Positions 23,442 through 31,514 of a stretch of DNA of 64,000 nucleotides are shown in pieces (within the stretch, counting starts at the first letter, position 1; every line of letters begins with the position of its first letter). The position numbers and the translations under genes were made by a program. The notes under the pieces are model-generated. The model saw nothing but the letters and a program-made list of their open reading frames with translations, was not told the DNA's origin and did not search any database. The stretch spans positions 496,001 through 560,000 of the forward strand of contig NZ_JBBCMA010000001.1 of the NCBI RefSeq assembly GCF_037152535.1, given 5' to 3'. This DNA comes from Leclercia sp. AS011. Lineage in GTDB: Bacteria > Pseudomonadota > Gammaproteobacteria > Enterobacterales > Enterobacteriaceae.

Positions 23442-25976
23442 ATGCGGACGATATTATACTCCTGGTCGCCACCGACTCGTCTGGCCTTTCTTATTGCCCT
23501 GGCGTTGTCCGCTGTTATACAGAGCGCCTCGGCAGAGGAGTATTTTAATCCGGCACTGCTTGAAGTGGATAATCCCGCCATGAAAGGGGTCGATCTCTCA
23601 TCCTTCACGCGCGGCGCGCAGGTTCCGGGTAAATATCGCGTTGAGGTAGTGGTAAACGATCAGTCGGTGGATACCCGGGAAATTGAATTCAGGTCGGTTG
23701 CCGCCACCCGGGGCGATACGGCTCTTACGCCTTGCCTGTCGTCAGGTTTGCTACAAAGCTATGGGGTCAAAACCGATCTCTTTCCCGCACTCGATAATAA
23801 AAGCGAATGCGTCAATATTGCCGCCATTCCGCAGGCCTCTGCCGATTTTATTTTTGGCGCGCAAAAGCTGCTGTTGAGTTTTCCGCAGGCTGCACTTACT
23901 TCTCAGGCGCGCGGCTATGTCGCGCCGGAAATGTGGGATGAAGGGATTAACGCCCTGCTGCTGAACTACAGTATCAGCGGGGATAATACCTGGGGCAGAA
24001 ACAGCACCACCAACAACAGTCAAAGCCAGTACGCCAACCTGCGCCCGGGAATCAATATTGGCCCCTGGCGTCTGCGCAATTACACCACCTGGCGGCGCGA
24101 TACCGACGGTCAGGCGCAGTGGGATTCGGTTTACACTTATGTCCAGCGCAACATCGTCTCTCTGAAAAGCCAGCTGACGCTCGGTGACAGCTCTTCTCCT
24201 TCCGACGTCTTTGACAGCATTCCCTTTCGCGGCGGTCAGCTGGCCTCCGACGATGAGATGCTGCCGGACAGCCAGAAAGGCTATGCGCCCGTGGTGCGCG
24301 GCATTGCGCGTACTAACGCGCAGGTGGTGATCCGCCAGAATGGCTACATCATCTACCAGAGTTATGTTGCGCCGGGCGCATTTGAAATCACCGATATGTA
24401 CCCGACCGGGGGAGACGGGGATTTAAGTGTTGCCGTTAAAGAAGCGGACGGCAGCGAGCATGATTATGTGGTGCCCTATGCCTCGGTGCCCGTCCTGCAG
24501 CGAGAGGGGAGGCTGAAATACAGCCTGACGGGGGGCCAGTATCGCCCGGGTGACAGCCAGGTGGAAAAGCGTTCGCTCATGCAGGGCACCGCGATTTATG
24601 GTCTGCCGAAGGGCATCACCCTCTACGGCGGAATCGAGGGATCTCGTCCGTATCAGGCCACGGCCATCGGCGTCGGTAAAAATATGGGGGAGGCCGGCGC
24701 GTTGTCCGCCGATGTCACCCAGGCCTGGTCGAGTCCTGAGACGCGGAGCAAAACCAGCGGCCAGGCCTGGCGCGTGCGCTACAGCAAAAACTTTATTGAT
24801 ACCGGAACCCATTTCTCGGCCACCAGCTATCGCTACTCCACAGCAGGTTATTACGGCATGCAGGAGGTGCTGGACGCTGACAGCGAGAGTGATTCGTTGC
24901 AGGATCATCGACGCAACCGCGCGGAACTGACGCTGAGTCAGTCGCTGGGGCCCGCCTTCGGCTCCCTCACCGGCAGCGCAATCCGGGAGGCGTACTGGAA
25001 TGCTGACAAGACGATGAGCTCGTACAGCGTCAGCTACAACAATGCGTGGAACGGCATCACCTGGGGGGTGAGTTATACTTACAGCAACAATGCGAGCGCA
25101 GAGGACAGCAGCGGGGAGAAAACCGACGATAAAGATCAGATCCTGGCAGTCAATATCAGTATCCCTCTGGATCGTTTCCTGCGTAATACCTGGGCCAGCT
25201 ACAGTCTGAATACCAGTAAGAAAGGGGACACCACCCATACGCTGGGTCTGAGTGGCACGGCGCTCCAGGAAAATGCCCTGAGCTGGAGCGTGCAGCAAGG
25301 CTATGGCAATGACGGAGCAGGTCATACCGGGAATCTCAGCGCGGATTATCGCGGAACCTATGGCGAAGTCACCGGCGGCTACAGCACCGATGAGAATATG
25401 CAGCGCATGAACTACGGCCTCAGTGGCGGCGTGCTGGTTCACGCAGACGGCGTGACCCTGGCGCAGCCTTTTGGTGAAACCATCGCGCTAATTAAAGCCC
25501 CGGGTGCCCCGGGCGTGGGCGTCACGGGCCAGACCGGGGTGAAAACCGATTTTCGCGGTTATACCGTCGCCAGCAATGTGTCCCCGTACCGCAAGAATAG
25601 CCTGAGCCTGGACACAGAAACGCTGCCTGACGACGTTGAACTGCAATTAACCACCCGGACGGTCATTCCCACTCGCGGGGCGGTGGTCAGAGCGAAATAT
25701 ATTGCCAGCGTGGGGACCCGCGTATTAATGACCCTGACCCGGGGCAACGGGCAACCCGTACCCTTCGGGGCGACAGTAACACGTTCTGCAGATGAAAACT
25801 CCGCCGGATTTATTGTCGGGGATCAAGGCCAGGTCTACCTGACCGGGCTGGAAAACAGCGGCACGCTACTGGCGCGTTGGGGCCAGCAGTCGCATCAGCA
25901 ATGCCGCATTAATTATGTGCTTCAGGGATCGGAAGGTGATTCCGGCGTGGTATTAAGCAATGAAAGATGCAAATAA
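23442..25976 (+). CDS. Fimbrial outer-membrane usher (FimD/PapC family)
   Basis: An 844-residue usher that forms the outer-membrane assembly pore for pili. A signal peptide (about 1-31, ending SASA) precedes EEYFNPALLEVDNP, the chaperone-binding N-terminal domain. The 24-strand barrel follows, with plug region DSIPFRGGQLASDDEMLPDSQKG and the family PVVRGIARTNAQV motif. The C-terminal domains carry a paired Cys (QQCRINY ... NERCK). Full length and uninterrupted. It overlaps the next gene by 17 bases. The usher is more GC-rich than the genes on either side. Confidence 0.94.
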   Translation: MRTILYSWSPPTRLAFLIALALSAVIQSASAEEYFNPALLEVDNPAMKGVDLSSFTRGAQVPGKYRVEVVVNDQSVDTREIEFRSVAATRGDTALTPCLSSGLLQSYGVKTDLFPALDNKSECVNIAAIPQASADFIFGAQKLLLSFPQAALTSQARGYVAPEMWDEGINALLLNYSISGDNTWGRNSTTNNSQSQYANLRPGINIGPWRLRNYTTWRRDTDGQAQWDSVYTYVQRNIVSLKSQLTLGDSSSPSDVFDSIPFRGGQLASDDEMLPDSQKGYAPVVRGIARTNAQVVIRQNGYIIYQSYVAPGAFEITDMYPTGGDGDLSVAVKEADGSEHDYVVPYASVPVLQREGRLKYSLTGGQYRPGDSQVEKRSLMQGTAIYGLPKGITLYGGIEGSRPYQATAIGVGKNMGEAGALSADVTQAWSSPETRSKTSGQAWRVRYSKNFIDTGTHFSATSYRYSTAGYYGMQEVLDADSESDSLQDHRRNRAELTLSQSLGPAFGSLTGSAIREAYWNADKTMSSYSVSYNNAWNGITWGVSYTYSNNASAEDSSGEKTDDKDQILAVNISIPLDRFLRNTWASYSLNTSKKGDTTHTLGLSGTALQENALSWSVQQGYGNDGAGHTGNLSADYRGTYGEVTGGYSTDENMQRMNYGLSGGVLVHADGVTLAQPFGETIALIKAPGAPGVGVTGQTGVKTDFRGYTVASNVSPYRKNSLSLDTETLPDDVELQLTTRTVIPTRGAVVRAKYIASVGTRVLMTLTRGNGQPVPFGATVTRSADENSAGFIVGDQGQVYLTGLENSGTLLARWGQQSHQQCRINYVLQGSEGDSGVVLSNERCK

Positions 25977-26916
25977 AATTATCGGCGGGAAAATCGCTGG
26001 CGCATTATCGATCGTGGTATTTTGCTGTGCCAGCTTCAATGCCCTTGCGGAGTGCGTATTTGCCGACGGCCAGGGACCCCAGATGCTAAATTTTGCTCCC
26101 GGCAACGTTATCGTGCAAAGAGATATACCCGTAGGCTCAGCAATCTATTCAGGTTCATCGGGGTTAGGTCCGACGCTGCTGGAATGCGGCGGTAGCACTA
26201 ACACTAACGTCTATAAAATGACGTACCTCGGCGGCGTAGCGACATCAATTGCCCATGCCTACGCGACCAATATTCCTGGGGTGGCTATTGAAGTCGATCT
26301 TTCGTGGGGATATCTGGACAATCCGCCGTCCACCGATAATACGGGAGCGGGTTCCGTCAACCTCCCTCCGATTCGTTATAAATTATATAAAACGGGCGAT
26401 ATTCAGTCCGGTCAATTAAGTCCGGGACAAATTGGCACCTGGTCGGTGTCAGGCATAACGCCAGTGACCATTAACATGAGCGAGGGGAGTATTACCCAGG
26501 TGGCCTGTGCAATAACGACGCCTGAACTCACGTTCCCGATAGGTACGCTGTCGAAAGCGGATTTTGGTACAACGCCAGGCTTTACACCTGCAAAAACCAG
26601 CACCCAGAATCTCGGATTAGATTGCGACCGCGCCGCCAATATCAGTGTCACCCTGAATGGCCAGCAAAATCCGGATGTCAGTGATGCCAGCGTTTTGGCG
26701 TTAAATAATCAAGGCAGCGCCAGTACCGCAACAGGGGTTGGCGTACAGTTATTATATGAGGGTAAACCGCTGATTATTAATACCCGACTCGCATTAAAAA
26801 CATCCAGCGGCGGGAAAGAGTCATTCCCTGTGACTGCCCGTTATTATCAAACCAGAAATTCCGTTACCGTCGGTGAAGCCAATACGTCCGCAACGCTGAC
26901 GCTGACATATCAATAA
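25960..26916 (+). CDS. Fimbrial tip adhesin, two-domain (FimH-like architecture)
   Basis: A 318-residue secreted protein with a signal peptide ending near FNALAEC. The N-terminal half (about 31-170) has one Cys pair and fits a lectin/receptor-binding domain, but I do not recognise a specific lectin family. The C-terminal half (about 175-318) is a pilin domain with Cys pair (VACAITTPEL ... LGLDCDRAANI) and a terminal ATLTLTYQ strand for chaperone binding. Its size, about twice a pilin, and its position after the usher support a tip adhesin. The receptor cannot be predicted from sequence. The start overlaps the usher gene. Confidence 0.82.
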   Translation: MKDANKIIGGKIAGALSIVVFCCASFNALAECVFADGQGPQMLNFAPGNVIVQRDIPVGSAIYSGSSGLGPTLLECGGSTNTNVYKMTYLGGVATSIAHAYATNIPGVAIEVDLSWGYLDNPPSTDNTGAGSVNLPPIRYKLYKTGDIQSGQLSPGQIGTWSVSGITPVTINMSEGSITQVACAITTPELTFPIGTLSKADFGTTPGFTPAKTSTQNLGLDCDRAANISVTLNGQQNPDVSDASVLALNNQGSASTATGVGVQLLYEGKPLIINTRLALKTSSGGKESFPVTARYYQTRNSVTVGEANTSATLTLTYQ

Positions 26917-26956
26917 CATTAAGTAATGACTTAATATCATGCCAAGGTGGGCTAAA

Positions 26957-27484
26957 ATGAAAAAACGTTTATGTTATTTAACCGCATCCCTGTCAGCGGC
27001 TCTTTTTGCTGGCAATATTTATGCAGGCGATACGGTTAATATCAATGTCACGGGAAAAGTGATTGCTTCTCCCTGTAAAACCCTTAATGGGGGCTCCGAC
27101 ACGTTAAACGTGGACTTAGGACAAGCCATTCAGGCCTCTTCTTTAATGGCGGCCGGTTCGGGTTCGGCAATGACGATGTTTGACTTACCGGTGACCGACT
27201 GCCCGGCAAGCACTACTAACGTAAAAGTGACCTTCACCGGCACCCCGGATGCAACAGAGGCTACCATGTGGGCCAACAATGCGGCGCAGCCGGCGGCCAA
27301 TACGGCCGTTGAGTTATCTCAGCAAAGCACGGGAACCATTTTGAGTAATAACAGCTCATTAATCGGTGCCGTTGACGGGGGTAATACCACCTTTAAACTT
27401 CAGGCGCGGGTTTATTCGAAGGCGGGGGTCGCCATGCCCGGGGACGTTTCTTCCGCGATAGTGGCCTCTTTCGAGTACCAGTAA
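26957..27484 (+). CDS. Fimbrial pilin subunit
   Basis: A 175-residue pilin. The ATG at 26957 gives MKKRLCYLTASLSAALFAGNIYA as signal peptide, then a mature pilin with one Cys pair (ASPCKTLNGG ... VTDCPAST) and the C-terminal beta-zipper ending VASFEYQ with penultimate Tyr. It is the only stand-alone pilin in the operon, so it is probably the major shaft subunit despite being the last gene. An in-frame ATG at 26939 would put six residues before the signal and is less likely. A hairpin terminator follows. Confidence 0.87.
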   Translation: MKKRLCYLTASLSAALFAGNIYAGDTVNINVTGKVIASPCKTLNGGSDTLNVDLGQAIQASSLMAAGSGSAMTMFDLPVTDCPASTTNVKVTFTGTPDATEATMWANNAAQPAANTAVELSQQSTGTILSNNSSLIGAVDGGNTTFKLQARVYSKAGVAMPGDVSSAIVASFEYQ

Positions 27485-27502
27485 ACCCGGTCGGCATCAA
27501 AG

Positions 27503-27536
27503 CAAAAAGCCCGCTTAAGTTTTCTTAAGCGGGCTT
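27503..27536. terminator. Shared terminator of the pilin gene and tRNA-Asn copy 3
   Basis: AAGCCCGCTTAAG / CTTAAGCGGGCTT stem with an A run on the left. It acts as the terminator of the minus-strand tRNA and can also end the plus-strand fimbrial operon, whose stop is 19 bases away. Confidence 0.85.
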
Positions 27537-27544
27537 CTTTAATT

Positions 27545-27620
27545 TGGCTCCTCTGACTGGACTCGAACCAGTGACATACGGATTAACAGTCCGCCGTTCT
27601 ACCGACTGAACTACAGAGGA
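27545..27620 (-). tRNA. tRNA-Asn(GTT), copy 3
   Basis: 76 bases with encoded CCA and anticodon GTT; identical mature sequence to the other copies. Its upstream flank matches that of copy 2 in inverted orientation over the whole AATCGTGTGAACGGGGCGAA segment and beyond. Confidence 0.98.
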
Positions 27621-27734
27621 ATCGTGTGAACGGGGCGAATATTAGCGGCGTCGCCTGCACTTGTCAAAGGGTGATCCCACCTGCGTGGATCGTTTGCTGA
27701 CAAAACCAGCAAAGTGGCGGTTTCCACAACGGTT

Positions 27735-27751
27735 TGCACGTTTTTGGTGCA
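27735..27751 (+). promoter_or_regulatory. NtrC binding site upstream of nac
   Basis: TGCACGTTTTTGGTGCA is a dyad matching the NtrC consensus TGCACC-N5-GGTGCA with one change. It is centred about 130 bases upstream of the sigma-54 promoter, a typical enhancer distance. Confidence 0.82.
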
Positions 27752-27868
27752 CCTCTACCTCCAATGGGGCAGATCATAAACCGCTGTTTCATGTTTGAAA
27801 CCGACGGCAACGATTAGATTTCCTTATTTTCCGCCACTTAGCGGACATATCGGACCTCTTTGCAAAAC

Positions 27869-27884
27869 TGGCAAGCATCTTGCA
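27869..27884 (+). promoter_or_regulatory. Sigma-54 promoter of nac
   Basis: TGGCAAGCATCTTGCA fits TGGCAC-N5-TTGCA with the invariant GG and GC exactly 10 bases apart. It lies 55 bases upstream of the nac ATG. nac is the classical RpoN/NtrC-dependent gene of the nitrogen response. Confidence 0.9.
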
Positions 27885-27939
27885 AAAACCTCAGTACATT
27901 CGCGCCGGAACCGGCAATGCATTTCGTACAGGGGGCAAA

Positions 27940-28857
27940 ATGAACTTAAGACGACTGAAATACTTCGTAAAAATCGTCGATATCGGTAGCCTGACCCAGG
28001 CCGCTGAGGTGTTGCATATCGCACAGCCGGCACTGAGCCAGCAGGTGGCCACTCTGGAAGGTGAACTGGATCAGCAGCTGTTGATCCGCACGAAACGCGG
28101 CGTTACCCCTACCGAAGCGGGCAAGATCCTCTATACCCACGCACGTACCATTTTGCGCCAGTGCGAACAGGCGCAGCTGGCGGTGGGCAATGTCGGGCAG
28201 ACGCTGAGCGGGCATGTCTCAATCGGCCTGGCCCCGGGAACGGCGGCCTCGTCGGTCACTATGCCGCTCCTGCAGGCGGTGCGCGCGGAGCTGCCGGAGG
28301 TGTTGGTCTATCTCCACGAGAACAGCGGTTCAGCGCTGAACGATAAATTGCTCGGCGGACAGCTGGATATGGCGGTGCTTTACGACCGTTCACCCGTGGC
28401 CGGGATCACCAGCCAGCCGCTGCTGAAAGAAGATCTCTTCCTGGTGGGGACGCGCGACTGCCCGGGGCAGAGCGTGGATTTAACCGCGGTAGCCGAGATG
28501 AATCTGTTCCTGCCGCGCGATTACAGCGCCGTGCGTTTGCGCGTCGATGAAGCTTTCTCCCTGCGCCGTCTGACTGCCAAAATCATCGGTGAGATCGACT
28601 CTATCTCCACCCTGACTGCGGCTATCGCCAGTGGAATGGGGGTGACGGTCCTGCCTGAATCCGCAGCCCGCTCGCTCTCCAGCGCTGCCAACGGCTGGAT
28701 GGCACGGATCTCCTCGCCGTCAATGAGCCTGCCGCTGTCGCTGAACGTCTCGGCGCGCGGTGCCCTGTCGCCGCAGGCGCAGGCGGTAAAAGAGATCCTG
28801 ATGTCGCTGGTTAGCCGTCCGTCACTGGAGAACCGCGAACTGCAGCTGGTCAGTTGA
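27940..28857 (+). CDS. nac: Nitrogen assimilation control regulator Nac
   Basis: A 305-residue LysR-family regulator with MNLRRLKYFVKIVDIGSLTQAAEVLHIAQPALSQQVATLE as winged helix-turn-helix, nearly identical to Klebsiella and E. coli Nac. Nac couples sigma-54-dependent nitrogen-limitation signals to sigma-70 genes such as hut, put, ure and gdhA; it needs no coeffector. The ATG at 27940 follows AGGGGGCAAA and gives the family length; a longer frame would overlap the promoter. It is transcribed from the sigma-54 promoter at 27869 and followed by cbl. Confidence 0.96.
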   Translation: MNLRRLKYFVKIVDIGSLTQAAEVLHIAQPALSQQVATLEGELDQQLLIRTKRGVTPTEAGKILYTHARTILRQCEQAQLAVGNVGQTLSGHVSIGLAPGTAASSVTMPLLQAVRAELPEVLVYLHENSGSALNDKLLGGQLDMAVLYDRSPVAGITSQPLLKEDLFLVGTRDCPGQSVDLTAVAEMNLFLPRDYSAVRLRVDEAFSLRRLTAKIIGEIDSISTLTAAIASGMGVTVLPESAARSLSSAANGWMARISSPSMSLPLSLNVSARGALSPQAQAVKEILMSLVSRPSLENRELQLVS

Positions 28858-28953
28858 TATTCCATAAAGGTATAAGTTGCGGGTTTTTATTATTTGTTCT
28901 CGCGGCGGGCACACTCTAACAATAGCGTCATGTCAGATGCGCCGGAGTGAACC

Positions 28954-29904
28954 GTGAATTTCCAGCAACTTAAAATTATCCGTGAGGCGGCCCGTCGGGA
29001 TTACAACCTGACCGAGGTCGCCAACATGCTCTATACCTCCCAGTCGGGCGTCAGCCGCCATATTCGCGAGCTGGAGGAAGAGCTGGGCATTGAGATCTTC
29101 ATTCGTCGCGGCAAGCGCCTGCTCGGCATGACCGAGCCCGGCAAGGCGCTGTTAACCATTGCTGAACGCATTCTTAATGAAGCCAGCAACGTGCGTCGTC
29201 TGGCCGATCTCTTTACCAACGATGCCTCCGGCGTGTTGACCATCGCCACCACCCATACCCAGGCCCGCTACAGCCTGCCGCCGGTGATCAAGGCGTTCCG
29301 CGAGCTCTTTCCGGAGGTGCGTCTGGAGCTGATCCAGGGCACGCCCCAGGAGATTGAAGTCCTGCTGCAAAACGGCGGGGCGGATATCGGCATCGCCAGC
29401 GAGCGCTTAAGCAACGACCCGCTGCTGGCGGCGTTTCCGTGGTTCCGCTGGCATCACAGCCTGCTGCTGCCTGTCGACCATCCGCTGACGCAGGTCTCGC
29501 CGCTGACCCTGGACGATATCGTCAAATGGCCATTGATTACCTATCGCCAGGGCATTACCGGGCGTTCCCGCATTGATGAGGCCTTTAACCGCAAAGGCCT
29601 GACGCCGGATGTGGTGCTCAGCGCCCAGGACTCAGACGTCATCCGCACCTATGTCGAGCTGGGGCTGGGGATTGGGCTGGTGGCGGAACAGTCCGGCGGT
29701 GAGCGCGAGCAGGGGAGCCTGGTGCGCCTCGATACCCGTCACCTGTTTGACGCCAACACCGTCTGGCTCGGGCTTAAGCGTGGTCAGCTACAGCGCAACT
29801 ACGTCTGGCGCTTTATCGAACTCTGCAACGCCGGACTCTCGGTGGATGAGATCAAACGTCAGGTCATGGAGCCGGAAGAAGTGGCGATTGACTATCAGAT
29901 TTAG
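28954..29904 (+). CDS. cbl: LysR-family sulfur regulator Cbl
   Basis: A 316-residue CysB-like regulator that activates genes for sulfonate and taurine use (tau, ssu) and responds to adenosine phosphosulfate. The N-terminus MNFQQLKIIREAARRDYNLTEVANML and full length match E. coli Cbl. The start is GTG at 28954 after GCCGGAG. It lies 96 bases after nac in the same direction, the usual nac-cbl pair, so nitrogen-limitation read-through could raise cbl expression. Confidence 0.95.
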   Translation: MNFQQLKIIREAARRDYNLTEVANMLYTSQSGVSRHIRELEEELGIEIFIRRGKRLLGMTEPGKALLTIAERILNEASNVRRLADLFTNDASGVLTIATTHTQARYSLPPVIKAFRELFPEVRLELIQGTPQEIEVLLQNGGADIGIASERLSNDPLLAAFPWFRWHHSLLLPVDHPLTQVSPLTLDDIVKWPLITYRQGITGRSRIDEAFNRKGLTPDVVLSAQDSDVIRTYVELGLGIGLVAEQSGGEREQGSLVRLDTRHLFDANTVWLGLKRGQLQRNYVWRFIELCNAGLSVDEIKRQVMEPEEVAIDYQI

Positions 29905-29911
29905 CCCAACC

Positions 29912-29934
29912 AACCCCGCATCGCGGGGTTTTTT
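29912..29934 (+). terminator. Terminator after cbl
   Basis: AACCCCGC / GCGGGGTT stem with a 3-base loop and a run of T, 8 bases after the cbl stop. Confidence 0.9.
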
Positions 29935-30048
29935 CTGCGCCGGTTCCGGCGTTGACCACCGTTACATTTCATGATGAATGTTCTTGCGAAGCCCCGTCCC
30001 GTTCTCTTCAATCACGCTTTTTTTGTCGCCTGCCAAAAGATATTTTTA

Positions 30049-30084
30049 ATATAGGCTTTAACCTATATAGATTTTAACCTATAT
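30049..30084 (+). promoter_or_regulatory. Operator of the HigBA-like toxin-antitoxin operon
   Basis: The inverted repeat ATATAGG / CCTATAT (6-base spacer, 30049-30068) is followed by a second TTTAACCTATAT half-site (30073-30084), repeating the first at a 16-base period. It ends 15 bases before the toxin start and overlaps the probable promoter, so it is a likely site for autorepression by the antitoxin. Confidence 0.75.
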
Positions 30085-30099
30085 TGTCAGGGAGGCACC

Positions 30100-30453
30100 G
30101 TGTGGAAGATTGAAACGACGGACACGTTTGATCGTTGGCTGAGTTCGCTGGATGACCGGGAACGTAGCGGTATGCTGGCTGCGTTAATTGTACTGCAGAC
30201 GAAAGGGCCGCTACTGCCGCGCCCCTGGGCGGACACCATCAAGCGTTCCCGTTATCACAATATGAAAGAGTTACGGGTGCAGTGTGGCGGTCAGCCCCTG
30301 CGGGCATTTTTCGCATTCGATCCGTTCCGTACCGGGATCATTCTTTGCGCAGGTAACAAAGCCGGCAACGAAAAACGCTTCTATGACGAGATGATACCGC
30401 TGGCAGATCGCGAATTAACGGCTTATCTGGATAACAAAGAAAGAAAGGAGTGA
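30100..30453 (+). CDS. Type II toxin, RelE/HigB (Gp49) family
   Basis: A 117-residue basic protein with a RelE/ParE-superfamily pattern: N-terminal helix pair (TFDRWLSSLDDRERSGMLAAL), central RPWADTIKRSRYHNMKELRVQ strand with the typical LKELR-like core, then LRAFFAFDPFRTGIILCAGNKAG and C-terminal FYDEMIPLADREL. Related toxins cleave mRNA on the ribosome. The start is GTG at 30100, after GGGAGGCACC. The toxin precedes its antitoxin by 3 bases, the HigBA order. It looks intact. Confidence 0.87.
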   Translation: MWKIETTDTFDRWLSSLDDRERSGMLAALIVLQTKGPLLPRPWADTIKRSRYHNMKELRVQCGGQPLRAFFAFDPFRTGIILCAGNKAGNEKRFYDEMIPLADRELTAYLDNKERKE

Positions 30454-30456
30454 GGT

Positions 30457-30759
30457 ATGGGCAGAACGCTGGAACAGCTGCTTGCAGAGGAAAAACCTGA
30501 AGTAGTGGAGGCCGCCAAAGCCATCGCGGAGGAGATGCTCCTCAACATCCATCTGGCCGAACTGCGTGAGAAAGTGAACAAAACGCAGAACGAAATGGCC
30601 CAGGCGCTGGGCTTGAAGCAGCCGACAGTGGCTGGGATGGAAAAGGCCGGGCGCGACATCAAGCTCTCTACCCTCAAACGCTATGTTGAAGCGGCTGGAG
30701 GCAAACTGCGCGTCGAGGTCGATCTGCCGGATGGCTCGCATTACGGCTTTGCGCTTTAA
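30457..30759 (+). CDS. Type II antitoxin, XRE family (HigA-like)
   Basis: A 100-residue protein with an acidic, helical N-terminal part (1-40, likely toxin-binding) and a Cro/C1 helix-turn-helix (about 45-95: TQNEMAQALGLKQPTVAGMEKAGRDIKLSTLKRYVEAAG). It should neutralise the preceding toxin and bind the repeated operator at 30049-30084. It follows the toxin by 3 bases, preceded by AAAGGAGTGAG. Confidence 0.88.
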   Translation: MGRTLEQLLAEEKPEVVEAAKAIAEEMLLNIHLAELREKVNKTQNEMAQALGLKQPTVAGMEKAGRDIKLSTLKRYVEAAGGKLRVEVDLPDGSHYGFAL

Positions 30760-30832
30760 ACTGCTTTAAACTAGATAAATCATTGCACTAAGGAGAGCGT
30801 GATGATCCTGTTTGAAAAATGTACGTCATTAC

Positions 30833-30866
30833 CTCCAGATGTTATATTTAAATATAATATCTGGAG
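30833..30866 (+). promoter_or_regulatory. 34-bp palindromic operator of the MazEF-like module
   Basis: CTCCAGAT at the left pairs with ATCTGGAG at the right around an AT-rich centre (TTTAAA); one pair in 17 is mismatched. Its right arm contains the GGAG ribosome site of the antitoxin, which starts 8 bases later. Binding here, or RNA folding of the dyad, could block both transcription and translation. Confidence 0.75.
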
Positions 30867-30873
30867 GGATTCT

Positions 30874-31131
30874 ATGTACATAACACGTCTGAAAAAAGTG
30901 GGGGGTTCCGTCATGCTGGCCGTGCCTCCCGCGGTTTTAAAAACGCTGGGCCTGCAACCAGACAGCGAGGTCGCGGTGACTATTGAGAAGGGTTGCCTGA
31001 TCGTTGAACTGCAAAAACGCCCGCACTGTTCGCTGGCTGAACTATTGGCGCAGGGCGATCCGCAGGCCGAACTCAGTAAAGAAGACCGGGAATGGATTGA
31101 TGCACCTGCTGTAGGCAAGGAGATCCTGTAA
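30874..31131 (+). CDS. Type II antitoxin, AbrB/MazE family (PemI/ChpS-like)
   Basis: An 85-residue protein with a SpoVT-AbrB swapped-hairpin DNA-binding domain (about 1-48: LKKVGGSVMLAVPPAVLKTLGLQPDSEVAVTIEKGCLIVEL) and an acidic, flexible C-terminus (AELSKEDREWIDAPAVGKEIL) typical of toxin neutralisation. The ATG at 30874 follows CTGGAGGGATT. A GTG/ATG 72-75 bases upstream in the same frame has its own AAGGAG, but would translate through the palindromic operator. The stop codon abuts the toxin start. Confidence 0.88.
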   Translation: MYITRLKKVGGSVMLAVPPAVLKTLGLQPDSEVAVTIEKGCLIVELQKRPHCSLAELLAQGDPQAELSKEDREWIDAPAVGKEIL

Positions 31132-31464
31132 ATGGACAGAGGGGAAATCTGGCTCGTTTCACTTGATCCTACCGCCGGGCATGAACAAAGCGGAAAACGC
31201 CCGGTGCTTATTGTCTCCCCGGCTGCGTTTAATCACCTTACCCGTCTGCCTGTTGTAGTTCCGGTCACCACTGGCGGTAAGTTTGCTCGTACTGCGGGTT
31301 TTGCCGTATCCCTGAATGAAGCGGGCTCGAAAACCACAGGCGTGATTCGCTGCGATCAGCCCCGAACTATCGACATGGATGCGCGTCATGGCATTAAACT
31401 CGAGCGCGTGCCGGATAGCATCATGAATGAGGTCCTGGCCAGGCTGGAAACCCTGCTGACATGA
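31132..31464 (+). CDS. Type II toxin endoribonuclease, MazF/PemK family (ChpB-like)
   Basis: A 110-residue PemK/MazF toxin. It begins MDRGEIWLVSLDPTAGHEQSGKRPVLIVS, the family RGEIW...G.EQ...RP.LV motif with the catalytic Arg, and continues with VVPVTTGG and the conserved GVIRCDQPRTID containing the second catalytic segment. The family cleaves mRNA at short sequence motifs, independent of ribosomes for most members. It follows the antitoxin stop directly (TAAATG), so translation is coupled. It appears intact. Confidence 0.9.
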   Translation: MDRGEIWLVSLDPTAGHEQSGKRPVLIVSPAAFNHLTRLPVVVPVTTGGKFARTAGFAVSLNEAGSKTTGVIRCDQPRTIDMDARHGIKLERVPDSIMNEVLARLETLLT

Positions 31465-31481
31465 TGAGAAAGGTTAAAAGC

Positions 31482-31514
31482 AAAAAGCCCGCTTAAGTTT
31501 CCTTAAGCGGGCTT
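31482..31514. terminator. Shared terminator of the MazF-like gene and tRNA-Asn copy 4
   Basis: AAGCCCGCTTAAG / CTTAAGCGGGCTT stem with a 4-base loop; T run on the minus strand for the tRNA and a weaker T-rich tail on the plus strand for the toxin operon. Confidence 0.85.

Larger units (their letters stand above)
27621..27939 (+). other. nac regulatory region
   Basis: This 319-base gene-free interval carries the upstream flank of tRNA-Asn copy 3 at the left, an NtrC site at 27735, a sigma-54 promoter at 27869 and the nac leader. I see no coding gene in it. Confidence 0.75.

Noticed and set aside
24423..25442. A 339-codon open frame antisense to the usher gene
   Set aside because: Composition is that of a shadow frame and the usher reading frame is complete and conserved.
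16692..31514. The repeated CGCTTAAG hairpins as a CRISPR or a mobile element family
   Set aside because: They are spaced kilobases apart and each behaves as an intrinsic terminator, mostly next to tRNA-Asn.
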